Source of the DNA: Sindora glabra
Lineage: Eukaryota; Streptophyta; Magnoliopsida; Fabales; Fabaceae
Direction of reading: 5' to 3'
Length of the DNA stretch: 64,000 nucleotides
NCBI GenBank assembly: GCA_020226215.1
Contig: CM035228.1
Span: 63,027,989 to 63,091,988, forward strand
The stretch's first letter is position 1, and each line of letters begins with the position of its first letter. The notes beneath the pieces are model-generated. The model was not told where the DNA came from, made no database searches, and saw only the letters and a list, made by a program, of their open reading frames with translations. Below, piece after piece: positions 47,867 through 61,069 of the stretch. The translations under genes and the position numbers were made by a program.

Positions 47867-48034
47867 CTTATCTATTTCTTACCAAATCCATATTCCTATA
47901 ATTCACCTATATCTTTTGATAAAAAATTTCCTATATACATACAGATTTCATTTCAAACAAGAGTTTACTAGATATTCTAATTATTCCTTTCATAAAATAA
48001 ATTAAAATTATTATATTCAAAGAATGATGTAACA

Positions 48035-51000
48035 AGGGGCTCTCCCTTTTAACCTTTTAATATAACTATGAACCATTCAAAAGTGGTTATTAAGGTTTAG
48101 AATGTTTAGGGAATCCATTACTAAGGTTTTCATAGGTTATTTATTGAGTTTTCCTTGAAAAATAGTGTTAAAGTTCTTATTTTTACAAAAACTTAATTGG
48201 GTGGGCCTTAAGCAAGAATAATTGCTTTTTCCTTACCTTTCTCTAACATTGAAATAATCAATATCTATGGTTTCACTAATGATATTTGGCTTCTTTAGGA
48301 CAATAAGGAGGTGGATTTAGAAGTGGTCAATTAATTTGAATAGGAGATTCATGCAATAGTTAAGAAATCTCCTACTTCCGCTTACCTTTTTCTTAGTATA
48401 TATGCTAGGCAAAAGCTTGCCTTTAGGAAAATTCTTTGAAATAACTTAAAGTTGGATTTGGAATCTTATTATATGCTTTCATTATTTCTAATTAATTTTA
48501 TTAATTTTTATATTAATCCAAAAAATTTGGTGAAAAATAAATCTTTCTATAAGCTGTTAATAGACTTAGAATATCTTGATCCTACTAATTCATAGATCAA
48601 TTCTACAAATAATAGAAATTTGATCTTAGAGTGGCTAGATCGTGCCTTTTACAATCCTCTTTAGAACCGTTTATTTCCAAAAGTTATTATTTTTTATCCT
48701 TTTATGATTAAATATGATCACGCTATTGTCTTTATCCTATTGAAACAATGTGCTAATGCCTCACTTCCAAAACCTTTTAAATTTAAGACCTATTTACTCT
48801 CTCATCTTAGTTGCTAAACTTAGTTTCTGATTTTTAGCTTTATTACCTTTACAATGAGGTTATTTTAAGCTTTCAAAACAAGGTCTCGTGTTAGAATAAA
48901 GCTATGTTTGATAACATTTTTATTGGATAAAAAGGATTTTAATTAAATTAAAAGGTGTTTAAAATTCTCTTAATAGTCATCTTACTAAATCTCTTGTTAG
49001 ATTAGGTAATAATCTCCATGAAGAATACTAGATGGTCTTTAACCTAGAAAGGAATAATAAACCTTTAAGTCTAAGAAGATGTGGATAAATGAAAAAGACA
49101 TGAATATTTGCACCTATCATTTACAAATTATTGTTAGGCATACAAAATACAAAATCCTGAAATTAAAGAACTTAATTAGGAATTGATTGGTATCTTATTC
49201 AAATAATGTTTATCATATTAGCAATACCTTCTAGAATGTATTCTAAACTTGGCTTATAGTTTCTCACCTTGTTCCTAATAAACCTTTAAATTAGGGTATT
49301 TAGGTAAGTGATTCTCTAGGAATTAATCTTGTTGTCTATCCTAATAGAGTTGAAATTTTCTTTACTCTTAAGTCCCTTTAACCTAATATGGCCCCTATTT
49401 TGATGGTTTATGCCTTAGGTTTTTTTCTAGAGGTTCTAGTACGAAGTGAAGGATTCAATTCATGCTTATGTCTAACAAGTTTTCCATCATAAATTTATTT
49501 TTAGTTGGATGAATAAGGCTTTTATTTCTCTTACTCCTGAATTTTTTGCCCATGAAACCATTTATGGATAAAGGTTGATTAACCAATGTAATACTTGTTT
49601 GAAAATAATCCTAAAAATTATTATGGTTAGAGTAAGACCTCTCTAGGAGAATTGGTTTCTAAAGCTACTTTTATCCTTAGTTGAAAAGCGATGGATAATA
49701 TTATTATTCTTTACTAGATTATGCACACCATTAATAGGTCTAAATCTAGGGAGGGTTATATAATTATTAAGTTAAATCTTAAAAAGACCTATGACTCTAT
49801 TGAATGGTGTTAAGTGTTTCCTTATGAATGTCTTATAGTTTTTTAATTTTCTTACTAATTGAATTTCTCTTTTTATATGCCATATTTTTGGTGACTTATA
49901 TTCTATTCTTCTTAATGGAGGGATTTTGAACCCATTCTTTCATTCTAGAAGGTTAAGATAAAGGGATTCCTTATCCTTTTATCTCTTCCTATTTGTTCTA
50001 TGTTAATATTATTATTTTGTTTGTTAGGGAAAAATTTAAAAGTTATAGTTCTAATAAAAAATGTTCTTCAAGAGTTTACCTCCTTATTTGGACCTAAAGT
50101 TAATCTTCACAAATTTAGAATTTATTTTCTAAGAATACCCTAAAAAATTTGAGAAATTTCATTAGTGATTTCATATCGATTAGACATAGTGGTGCACTAG
50201 GTTAATACATGGATTGTCAAATTAAAGGTAATTACAATGCTAAGGACTTCCAATTTTTAGTGGATAAGGTTAATGCTTGAACTTGAAGTTTTTGTCTTTT
50301 GTAGGTAAGGTTCTCCTTATAAACTCTATCACATCTTTCATTCCTTGTAACATATGGCCTTTACTTATCTTCCTAAGCTTATTCATTTTAGATTAGATTA
50401 ACTCTTTAGGTATTTATTGTGGGGAGGTTATACGAAGAATAGGAAATTCTCTTTTATAACTTGGGATAAAGTCAATCTCCCTAAATTGATTATGGGTTTA
50501 AGGATAAGAGACTCCCTTATTATTAATAAGGTCATGCATGGAAAAATTGTTTAGGATTTTATAAAAAATTGTCAGGCTTTGTGGAAAAAGGTTCTTAGAA
50601 GTAAACATCCTCTTATATTTAGGAATTGGAGAGTTATAACTAAATTTTTCTACTCCCATAATTGGAAAGATAAAAAAAACACTTTAGATATTGTTAATAA
50701 GGGATTATATCAGTAATAAGTTATAGGGAGTAGATATTCTTCTGATTTAATTATTAAGTTAGACAAAGTCCTATAACGTCTTTAATTATGAGTCATTTTT
50801 TTAGGGTTGAAAACTCATTTAAGGTTAAGGATTGTATTAGTGAAGGTTTTAAGGATATCTTTATGTTATCTTTCACATTTTCATCTCATATTAAGAATTT
50901 CACTTTTAGGTGTGCCTTAGTTTGATAGGTAAAAAGGATGACTTAGTTTACGACTAGTTTGATTTTAGGGAATACACTACAAAGAGCATTAAACTATGTT

Positions 51001-51109
51001 GAAATCAAGGTTATCTAGCAGCCTTGATAAAAATATTATATAGATTTGGAAAATTTATACTCTTCCAAAAATTCAGTTTTTCATAGAGCTCATTATCTTG
51101 GATAGAAAC
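48035..51109 (+). mobile_element. Decayed L1-type LINE, plus strand
   Basis: Motifs appear in LINE order. Near 48610-48790 is the end of the endonuclease: LEWLDRAFYNPL, NRLFPKVIIFYPFMIKYDHA. Near 49580-49810 is the RT start: NTCLKIILKIIMVRVRP, then IMHTINRSKSREGYIIIKLN and LKKTYDSIEW. At 50170-50470 the RT thumb is barely readable, and IWKIYTLPKIQFFI at 51040-51080 begins the zf-RVT region. Stops occur every few dozen codons. The Tekay-like element interrupts the zf-RVT at 51110, so the LINE 3' end lies beyond the window. Confidence 0.75.
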
Positions 51110-54100
51110 TATGACAAGTATAAAAAACCCAACTAATTAGATCACTAATAAACATAACTAGGGAACTGATATAACTAATATGGCCTTATTAGAATAAGTA
51201 ATTAAGTCAAACTAGATTTTTATTACAAACTAGAATTTGAAAAACTTCTGAAAAGAAGGGCCTTAGTGAGTCATTTTTTATCTAAAAGCTCAAATGGACA
51301 AAAAGGCCAAAAATAAGCTAAAATGCAATTTAAAAATGAATCTTAGCTTATTTAAATTGGGGGAAAATTAGTTAGGCCATGAAAAGAAAGCCTAAAACTA
51401 TGACTTAAGGTTTAAAAAGGGCACACTTGTAATTCTAGCTCAATCTAGAGGTAAAAATGGTTTCAATTGGTAAAAGAGATTCAAAACTTAAGTAATTAGG
51501 ATCTTTTCTAGTAAACTAAAACTAGTTAGAAGTTCCTAATTCTATATTATAGTCTAGAGAAAATAGAATATTTAATTAGAAACATCCAATTACCAATTAA
51601 ACAATAAAATCTAATTATTAGAAAATCTTGAAATTCACAAGAAGAGAGGTGCCATAAATGAATTTTAATTTGAAAAACTTTAGAATTAAATTTTTGTACC
51701 CTTATTATATTTTTCAAATTGATAAAAAATATAAAAAAATTTAAAAAATATGAATGTATTTTCACACAAATTGCATGGTTTACTCTATTTTACAATAGTT
51801 CAAAAAATATGAGAATTTTTGTATTTTGTCACAAATGAGTTTTACTTTTTCAAAAATATGATTTACTAATATATTCAAATAATTTAAATTATAAAAATAC
51901 AATTATTTTCTTAAATCATGAATTTTCTATTAATTTTTTTGAAAAATTGTGATTTAGCATTCTTAAGAGCTAATTTTATGCTTAATTAGGTGTTTACAAC
52001 CTCATACATATGTAGCCTTGATTAACCAAGAAAACTAAACATCTTGGCCCTTCTTTTGACATTTTAGCTATGCATTATCATTAGTACTATTAGGGTGTAG
52101 AGCATACCAAAGTATTCAACCTTTGGTACAAAATTTGGTATAATTGAATGGCATTTATGCATGAATCCTAATTTGTGCACATATTTTGAAAATTTGGTAT
52201 AATTGAATGGTGTTTATGCATGAATGCTAATTCGTGCACATATTTTGAAAATTTTAAAGTTGAGACCATCTTATAATTTAATTATCTTTAAATTGATTAA
52301 TCATTCTATCTTTTCAAAAGAAGTATTAAAATCTTCCTATATACAAACGAACATAAATTTTTTCCTTAGATGTAAAATCCTTTTTACCTAGTAACCATCA
52401 TTTCCCTTTAACTCTTTATATAAAATAAGAAAAAAGTTAAAATCCAAAAACATATTCTAACTTGAAAACTCCCTTTCAATTTCATGTCTTTTCCTTTTTT
52501 AAAAGTGGAAGCTCCACTTTGTTTCCATACTTAACCATTCTTTAACATTCTAAACACTTGTAAACCACCAAAACACTTCAAAAGGGTCTAAATCATTCTT
52601 TTTCTTTCCAAATAGCCCACAGTTCCTCTTGTATTTCCCATATTCAAGGTATTGTCTTCACATTTTCACCTTGTTTATATTTCATGTTCTCAAAAGAAAA
52701 TTATACAGAAGTAATGGTTGTAACCTTTTTAGCTTAAAAACTATATATTTTACTAAGAAAAGGTTATTGCATGAAATTTTGATTAGGTTTCTTGCTACCA
52801 TCAAAGCATTCCTTCAAGTAAGTTGCTACTCACTATTTTCCTCGAGTTTTTATTTGAGAAAAATATAATGAGAAATATTTGGTTTCATGGTTATGACTTA
52901 ATTAGCATTTATAAAACCAACTACTGCAAATAGGACTCTTAAAGATGTTAGAATGCATATATATTGTTAGAAAATTTCTTTAGTTTATATAATTTTAAAA
53001 ATTATTTTAGCAATGTATGCTTGTTATTAATATGAAAATAAGTATATATGATCCTTACAAACGTTGGTGTAAATACTAAGATTTGCAGAGCATAAGTATA
53101 AAAAAATAGAAATGTTGATATTATGATTAGCTTATATATTGAGGAAGAATTTTAGAGAAAAATCATAGGTAACAGCTTAACTCGTGAGCTTTTTTCAAGC
53201 AAAATACAAGCTTTCCTCTTGGAATAAGCTTAAAAGTACCCTATGTAAATTACGAAAAATGTGTTGTAAAAATTTTAATAATTAAGGGTAAATATGTAAA
53301 ATTAAATTACATTAATATTTAGAAAAAATTTGGAAGAAATTGGACTTGAATAAATTCTATAGACAAATTTTAAACTTTATGACTTTATGTATATGGAAAA
53401 TGGAACTTGTATGGACTTTTATCAATGAATTATTATAAACCATTTGGACTTGAACTCTTGGACATTTTGGACCATTGTATTACATACATGAACTTTGAAA
53501 TATGATTAGAACTAATAAAATTAAGCTTATTTTTGGATATGAAACAAAATGTCATGGTATTAATGTTATTTTGACCATATCAAAATTCTATATCATGATA
53601 AGGTCTTGGATGGTTATGTTACATGAAAATTCTATAAGTGCATATTGATATGTAATTATGGGAAAGCCGGCCTAGTGCCTATCATTTTTCTACTAGGAAA
53701 AAAAGGCATGGTAAGCAATGAAAAACAAAAAGGTAGAAAGAGAGTGATAAGATTGAGGGGTATGACAAGGGGATAACTTGCATACTATTTGCTACTATTT
53801 TTGTAAAAATGATTATCTTGGTAAGACTCATAAATTTATATTTAATATTAAGGTTTATCATTATCTAAGTATTTATTTTTGCATATATTTTACTAGTAAA
53901 ATTCATTTGAATATGGGTTTAATAACTACTTATTGAATTTTCATGCTCACTATTTTATATTTAATTATTTTGTAGAAAAAGCTCCCATTGGATTAGCCAC
54001 CTAATCCTCCCATTTTCATTGTTGATTGTTTTACTAAGTTTTACAAAACTCAATTAGAAATTTATAAATTGGAAGTGCTATTAATGTTGACAATGGATGG

Positions 54101-55530
54101 ATTCAGCCCGTAATACACTACTACTACAAGATTAACTCCTCTAGGATGGCTTTTTAACCTGTTAATTTCAAATATTTTCCATATTAAAGTTCTAAAATAG
54201 TAAGGAGGAATTCCATCAAGACCACTTTCCACTTATCAGCATCATTTACCAAATTAGTAAGCAATTTTTTTTTGTTTTCATTAACTTTGGTATGTAATAT
54301 TAAAAACACATAGCCCAGTATCTTTATTAAGTATTTGTATAGGGCAATAAGTCCTAAAACATATTTATATTTTACATACTAGTAGTTAGTTAGCCTTTAT
54401 CCATATGATTATATTTTGATTAACTTATTAAGTTACAACCATATGCATGAACACATAAGTAAGCAAGTAGGATATTTCTAAAATTTATATACTTGTGAAG
54501 CATTAGTTCTTTTAAGAGAAATTCTAATCATAATACTAAATTAACATTCCAGTATTAAAAATTCCTTGAATATTGTAGTGAATATCCTATAAAGAAAATA
54601 TTTATAAAAGCTTTTAATTTTTAAGTATTATTGATTCTTTTAATGAAATTTCTCAATTTATTGTTATGAAATATCATTGAATGAAATTCTATTTTTTTAA
54701 AGTATCTTCCATAAGAAAAATCTTGGAGGAATTATTTTTCATAAATTAGGACTCCATTTTTAGATTATATAGTTACCTAAGTTTTAATTAGTTATAATTA
54801 AAATCTTTAAGTTTTACTAACCTCGTCCTAATCTATTGTGATTGTTTTACGTTTCCTTATATGTCACAATTTTACTAAGAAAAATATTTCAAGAAAAGTT
54901 TTCAAATTATGTTTCCAATTGTTTTAATAATCAATATATTTTTAGAATTTATCAAAAATTTGATGCAACTCTTTTAAGTAGTGCAAGTGCATGATTTTTA
55001 ATAAAGAAGAAGTAAAAACTTTATGGTACTAGTTTTCATTCAATATTAAGAAGAAGTTCCTTTTTAAGTTTCTAATAAATCTTCTAATGTTACTATTTTC
55101 ATACTCTTCAAGGAAAAGATATCTTACTTTTGATTTTAGAGATATTTATTTTGCTAACTGATTCTTTTCTAAGAACAAAACTTATAGGTTTTATTATATA
55201 ACAATATCATTGTATTTATAGAATTCTTACCCACTACAGTGTCTTACAAAAAGTTTTTTCAAAAAAATAGTTACCCATATGATTTTCAAATTAGCCAAAA
55301 ATTTAATATTTTTTCTTGCATGTGATTGTTTAAGTGCTTACAAGTTGCTCAAGCTTTCAAAAGTAATTTGAAATATTAAATAATTGTATCCATAAAATAA
55401 TATTGATAAAAATCTCCCCAAACCTTCAATTTTTATGAAAATAACAAAGAGAAAGATAGGAAAGGCTTATAAGGATGTCTATATGATGTCTTTATGCTAG
55501 TCATGATTGACCAAAAATTAGGTTATGATA
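51110..55530 (+). repeat. Tekay-like 5' LTR (4.4 kb)
   Basis: Starts TATGACA (sister copy TGCGACA) and ends GGTTATGATA just before a primer site. The segment 51925-54185 has no counterpart in the right LTR. It contains a TATA-like TTTATATAAAATAAG at 52416, so it looks like LTR body rather than an insertion. Confidence 0.75.
52133..52250. repeat. 59-bp tandem duplication
   Basis: Unit 1 (52133-52191) and unit 2 (52192-52250) begin ATTTGGTATAATTGAATGG and differ at about four positions. Located about 1.0 kb into the Tekay-like LTR. Confidence 0.92.
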
Positions 55531-55534
55531 AAGT

Positions 55535-55546
55535 TGGCATCAAAAC
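55535..55546 (+). promoter_or_regulatory. Tekay-like primer-binding site
   Basis: TGGCATCAAAAC, four bases after the LTR end, a one-base variant of the Met-tRNA core TGGTATCA also seen in X1. It fixes the plus orientation. Confidence 0.7.
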
Positions 55547-55584
55547 ATGATTCTAAGTTACTATGGGAAGTGAAAACCATAAAG

Positions 55585-55704
<120 letters not shown>

Positions 55705-55825
55705 GAACCTATTTTCAAAACTAATAGTAAACATAGGAAAAGAGCATTTGTTGGTGAGATCCAAAAGAAGCAGATATGAAACTCAAATTAGAATTTGTTT
55801 CTAATACTTATTATCTTATAGGAGT

Positions 55826-56870
55826 ATGACTAGAAGAAGAAGGCATATTCGATCATATTTGGAAGTTTTCGAGAATGCCGGATTTGCTAATTCACTTATA
55901 AGTAATGAACTTAGAGAAAATAAGCAACTAGAAAAAACCAGTTTGGGTTGCAATATTACAATAAATAGTAAAAAGGCTAGTGCAAGTAGTGACCTAAAAC
56001 TAAAACTAGTCTCTAAATAAGGACAAAAATCAACAATAGTCACCTCTTCTAGTAGATCTAATAAATAGCCTACAAATAATGCATAAGTTTATGAAACTTA
56101 AGCTTCTGAGGTATAATGACATTAGTCTTTTAATGGATTCCTACCAATTCTTGGACTAAATTTAGAGGATAGCCAAAATGTTAGGATGTGCTAACATTAT
56201 GATGGCGGAATCAATTGAATACTAATTAGGTGACTTAACTTATTACTAGTCACCCAGCATGTTAAACGACAAGATAAAGCTGTTGAGCCTTTAATATAAG
56301 ATCATTTTTAAACTAATTTAATGGATCATTTTTTGTCACTTAGTATTAAGCAAGCCAAAGCATGATAATTTGAAAAATTAACTTAATAAACAATAATGGA
56401 TACATAATACAATGCTTAATTTACTCAACTTGCTCATTTATTGGAAACCTAATACCTTTTAAGAAGGCAAGGGTGGAAAGGTTTGTAAATAGATTTTAAG
56501 ACTACTTCTTTGATTAATATGTTTAATAATATTAGCTATCAGTAAGCCCTGAATTAAGTAATCCATTAAGGTTTAATAGTGGAAAGAAGGTGATAAGCAT
56601 TATTTCAATTTAAATTGCCTTAGTAAGAGGGATGAATAAATAAGGTAGAAGTAGAAAGTTCCTTACACAAACCACCTTTATGAGAGTAAGCACCTTCAAT
56701 AAACTAGAATCCATTATGAAGGCAAGAAGTAGAGCTTACTCTATCCTGTATTAGATTGACACAATGCCCTACTATAATTGGTGTAAGTCTAAACACTGAA
56801 AACCTTATGGACATAAGCTAGGAGCATGCTATCACTATGATGAATGGGTCATCTAGCTTAAAACCATATA
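55826..56870 (+). pseudogene. Tekay-like gag remnant
   Basis: Candidate N-terminus at 55826 (MTRRRRHIRSYLEVFENAGF). The middle is unreadable. At about 56770-56865 a degenerate CCHC region reads YYNWCKSKH, then a stop, then GHKLGACYHYDEWVI, comparable to the two-part Cys/His region of Del-type Gag. Several key Cys are lost. Confidence 0.55.
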
Positions 56871-57032
56871 ATAAGATAGTATAAGAACAATATAACAACA
56901 CTAAGTATGCAAACCCTAAAATAATATTTTCATGAGATCATTAATAATACTAGGTTATAAAGTTGGAAAAAGTAATGGAAGGCAAAATCTTATACAAGCA
57001 TGTACACTTTCACTCATAAAAAAACTTAAGCC

Positions 57033-57218
57033 TTGAAGATAATGGTGATAGGTACAATGTTAGTAGAAAATTTATTAGTAAAAGCTTCATTTGACCCTGG
57101 TGCTATGCATTCATTTCTATCTAAAGAATTAATTAATAAACATGTAAAACCACATAAAGAATTAGAGGATATGTTAATAGTTACTATTCCTATGGGAAAC
57201 ATGATCCTTACAACTTAA
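57033..57218 (+). pseudogene. Tekay-like aspartic protease remnant
   Basis: A 62-residue open piece: GTMLVENLLVKASFDPGAMH followed by SFLSKELINKHVKPHKELED. The active-site loop reads FDPGAMHSF, with Asp kept, Pro where Ser is classic (common in this lineage) and Met where relatives have Thr. The frame is lost after 57218. Confidence 0.8.
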
Positions 57219-57536
57219 GGAGTAAGAGGGTTGTGGAATTAGGACAAATGGATACCTTATAGAAGTAGACATAATAATTTTGGATATGATAGATTATGAA
57301 AGGATGTTAGGAATAGATTGATTATCCAAGTATCTCGATTATGTTGATTATCAAGATAATTACCTATTAGCTAAGAGCAAAAATGATACACAAATTATAA
57401 GGAAAAAGGATTATGATAGTACTTAGCTTTGTGTCATGTATGAAAATTTGGAAGTTATAATGAAAAGGCTATGTAGCATGGATTACAATAATAGGTAAAT
57501 TAAAAAAAAAGAAAAAAAATTAATAAGTTACTAGTA

Positions 57537-60500
57537 ATGAATGAGTATGTTGATGTTTCCACTGAAGAATTACCTAGATTGCTACTAAAATGTAAGATTA
57601 AGTTCACTATTGATGCAGTTCCTGGAACCAAACTAATATCTATTCCACCGTATCACATGGCAACTTTTGAGTTCAAAGAAGTAAAAGAGTGGTTACAAGA
57701 CTTGGTTGATAAGGGATTCATATAAACTAATATTTCACCATAAGAAGCACTAGTACTATTCATGAAAAACAAAGAGAAATTAATGTAACTAAGCATTAAC
57801 TATTGATAACCAAATAAAGTCACAATCATGAACTAATATCCATTATCATGAATAAGTGACTTATTTAATCAATTACAAAAAGTGCAATGTTTCTCAAAGA
57901 TCGATATTACACCCTTTTTATAATTTTAAAATTTTATATCATAAAAAGCAATAATTGGAATAATTTTTTCTAGTAATAAAAATGAAAAACTAAATGAGAA
58001 TGGATAAATTATAATAAAAAGGCTTAAATAAGATTAAATAAAAGGACTTTAAATTAAGTAAATTGTGAAAAGTTAGTAAAGTAAAAAGATTAGAGATTAT
58101 AAACATTTGAAAATGAGTATATGAGTATGGAGAAGTCTTAAGGTTAAATTTCCAAAATATCTTTACCCTAATTTTTTAAAACCTTAAACCTTTCTTCTCT
58201 AATTTTCCTACCTATTCCAAATCCTTAACCTTTTTATCTCTTCCTCTTTCTCCTTTTTCTTCAATCTTTATCTCAATCAAGTAAGGAAAATATCAATTTT
58301 CATCAATTTCTTTATATAATCAAGGTAATAATATTAAAACCTTTTTCTATGCTAAGTTTTCTTTAACTTTCCTTTTGGATTTGGGGAAATCCAAGTATTA
58401 AGTTTAAAAAGAGGAATATGTACCCTAACTCCAAACTTTATGATTTTAAATGATTAAGAGCCATTCATCATCAATTTTAGCCTTCTTATATATCCTCCAT
58501 ATTGGGTGACTAAACATCTTAATCTAAATCTAAAGATTTAGTTGAAATTATTGGTTTGATGATATTTTAGGTTTTAGGGTGATTGTTGAAATAAATGTGA
58601 AGATTTGTAATGTACTAAGTTGGTTTAACATTATAGATAGCTTAAATGAAGTATTAAATGTATGTATTGATGATTGAATGATGAATTGCTGAGAAATATA
58701 TAAGTTGAGATGCATTAATAGGGCCAGTATTTTTGAAGTTGAAATATACAAAAAGTTAAGTAGTAGCTTAACTATATAATTAATTATGGTTTATAGAGTT
58801 ATTCTTGGAATGGTCATAATTAACTACATAATTAACAATAAAAGGAAAAGTTAACCTCTGGAAAGCTATAATCAACTATGGCTAGAAAACTTGCTTTTTG
58901 GATGGTTATAATTAAGTATATAGTTGACTACTCAAAATGGACTTGGCCTTTAGAAGTCCATAGTCGACTTCGTAGTTAATTATGACTTACCTACCTATAA
59001 GCCCATAGTCAACTATACTTATAACTGAGTACATAGTTGAGTATACTTAAAGAACTAGCTTTCAAGTTACTAGTAATCAAGTATGTGGTTGATTATGACT
59101 TATATTTCTTTGATAATGAATTCCTAGGTGGATGTTTAATATAAAGATAAGTACATAATGATGGGATATGCATGTTTAAGCATATAAGTAATAATAATTG
59201 AGAAATATAATTATGCTATAAATTATAATGAGTGACTTGCATATTAAAAATGATATATTGATGATAGAATTTGATATTATTACCTCATACTTGGTAAATG
59301 AAATAGTATTTATTGAAAATATTATGGTATATAGAAGAAAAAGTATGAATGAGGGTGAATTGACAAAAATTATATGATTGAAAAATTGAATTTCTATACT
59401 TTTTTGAAAGGATAATGTAGACTCAAGAAGTACAAGATTAGGTTTACGAAGAAATAAGGATAATCCAGTAGTTAGAAAGAAGTTTAATTACTATTTGTGC
59501 ATGTTAATTGCTTATACTTGTTCTTATGATAAGATAGTTTAATAAATTAATAATAATAATATGATGAATTGGAATTGTGAATGGCCATGAGCCTTATCTC
59601 TTGTCCATGGTTTATAAAGATTGTTAATGCTTAATTTGAGATGTTAAAGTAAATTGTAGGAACTAGGGAGGGCAAATTTCTATTGATAAGGATTACACTA
59701 AATCCTTACCTTTTATCTTATTTATATTAGATGTTTTACTTACTAAACCCTAAACTTACTCCTCTATGTTTCTATTTGCAAATATATAAGTAAAGACTTT
59801 ACCATCACTTCCCTAAAGCTAGATCTATTGGAAAACTTTTGGATTGGCAAATAGCAACATAAGATATTTTGCTAGATTGGTGATTTTGAGCCTTATTCTG
59901 TATAAGCTAAAGGTTAGAAGGGCATGAACTATACTTTTATGAGTTAGTTAGGTTTATATCCTTAATTTAGGAAATTAGAAGCAAACTTAACTTCTATATA
60001 TTGTAAATTCTTTTGATATATGAAATGTTATTCTTTCCCGATGTATGCTCTCTTTAATTATACATTTTATGTAAATTTTAAGATATAATAAAAGGAATAG
60101 AGTAGGCTGTGGAAATTGATTAATGGGATTTTATGCCAATCATGATTAGGGTTAGGTTGTGATAATCAATTTATGATAAGATTACCATTAGTTGAAGATT
60201 TACAAAGAAGATGTACCTAAGATGACATTTTGTACTTGCTATAGACACTATGAGTTCCTAGTGATGCTATTTGGATTGGCTTTCATGGATATGATAAATT
60301 GAGTTTTCAAGCCATTCTTAGATAAATTCATTATCTTCTTTATTAATGATATGTTAGTGTATTCAAAAAGTGAAGAGGAATATGCATAACACTTGTGAAT
60401 CACCTTACAGACATTATGAAAGCACCAATTATATGCTAAATCTTTAAAATGCAAATTTAGGATAACTAATGTTCATTTCTTGGGACATATGATATCTCAA

Positions 60501-60960
60501 GAAGGAATTCAAGTAGATCCCTAAAAGGTGAAAAGTGTAGCTAAATGGCCTAAACCATCAATGGTAATAGAAATTCAAAGTTTTCTCAAATTAACAAGAT
60601 ATTACTGTCATTTTATAAACGATTTCTCAAGAATTATAATACCTTTAATTAAGTTGACTTGTAAAGGAGCAAAATTTATATAGAGTGATGAATGTGAAAG
60701 AAGTTTTGAAAGGTTAAAGGATTGCTTAGTGTGAACCCCAGTGTTAGCATTACCATCGAAAGCAAAAGAGTACACAGTATATTATAATGCTTTAAAGTTA
60801 GGTTAGGATGGATGTTGATACAATAAGGAAGGATCATTGGTTATACTTCTAGGCAATTGAAAAGAATGAAGTGAATTATCCAACTCATGATCTAGAGATG
60901 GTGGTGATGGTATCTACACTAAAAATATGGAGACATAATTTTTTTAGCAATGTACTTCGA
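57537..60960 (+). pseudogene. Tekay-like reverse transcriptase/RNase H remnant, split by an X-family solo LTR
   Basis: The N-terminal part (57537-57725) reads EELPRLLLKCKIKFTIDAVP then ISIPPYHMATFEF and LQDLVDKGFI. The palm breaks off at the FSKID text near 57900, where the solo LTR sits. It resumes at 60170 with KIYKEDVPKMTF, YEFLVMLFGL, FINDMLVYS in place of a YFDDILVYS-type site, and VHFLGHMISQEGIQVDP. RNase H text follows only as short broken pieces to about 60960. The catalytic motif reads IND, so one Asp is changed. Many stops. Confidence 0.85.
57905..60164 (+). mobile_element. X-family solo LTR (2260 bp) inside the reverse transcriptase
   Basis: Starts TATTACACCC and ends GGTTGTGATA, matching X1 LTR ends. 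The flanks ATCGA (57900-57904) and ATCAA (60165-60169) differ by one G-to-A change at a CpG. Removing the LTR and one flank rejoins the KID region of the RT in frame, confirming the site. The palindrome cluster here is at 58770-59110, with CATAGTCGACTT-type motifs. Confidence 0.88.
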
Positions 60961-61069
60961 TTTTGGCGGACATTTGAAAAGGTAATGGGGATACAATTGT
61001 GCTTCGGCATAGCATTTCTCCTATATATAGATAGATAATCTAAGTGAATAATTCAAACCTTGGAGGAAT

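Larger units (their letters stand above)
44241..48034 (-). mobile_element. X-family solo LTR, minus strand, with a nested solo LTR
   Basis: Flanked by the perfect 5-bp duplication AGGGG (44236-44240 and 48035-48039). The plus strand starts TGTCATGACC and ends GATGTAACA, the reverse complement of an X-family LTR. Internal matches to X1 include CCAATCATGATTGGTGTGGA near 44256, CCTAAATCTCCCTTTACTC near 46325 and TTTACTAGATATTCTAATTA near 47970. Without the nested insertion its length is about 2.3 kb. A palindrome cluster lies at about 45590-45710. Confidence 0.85.
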
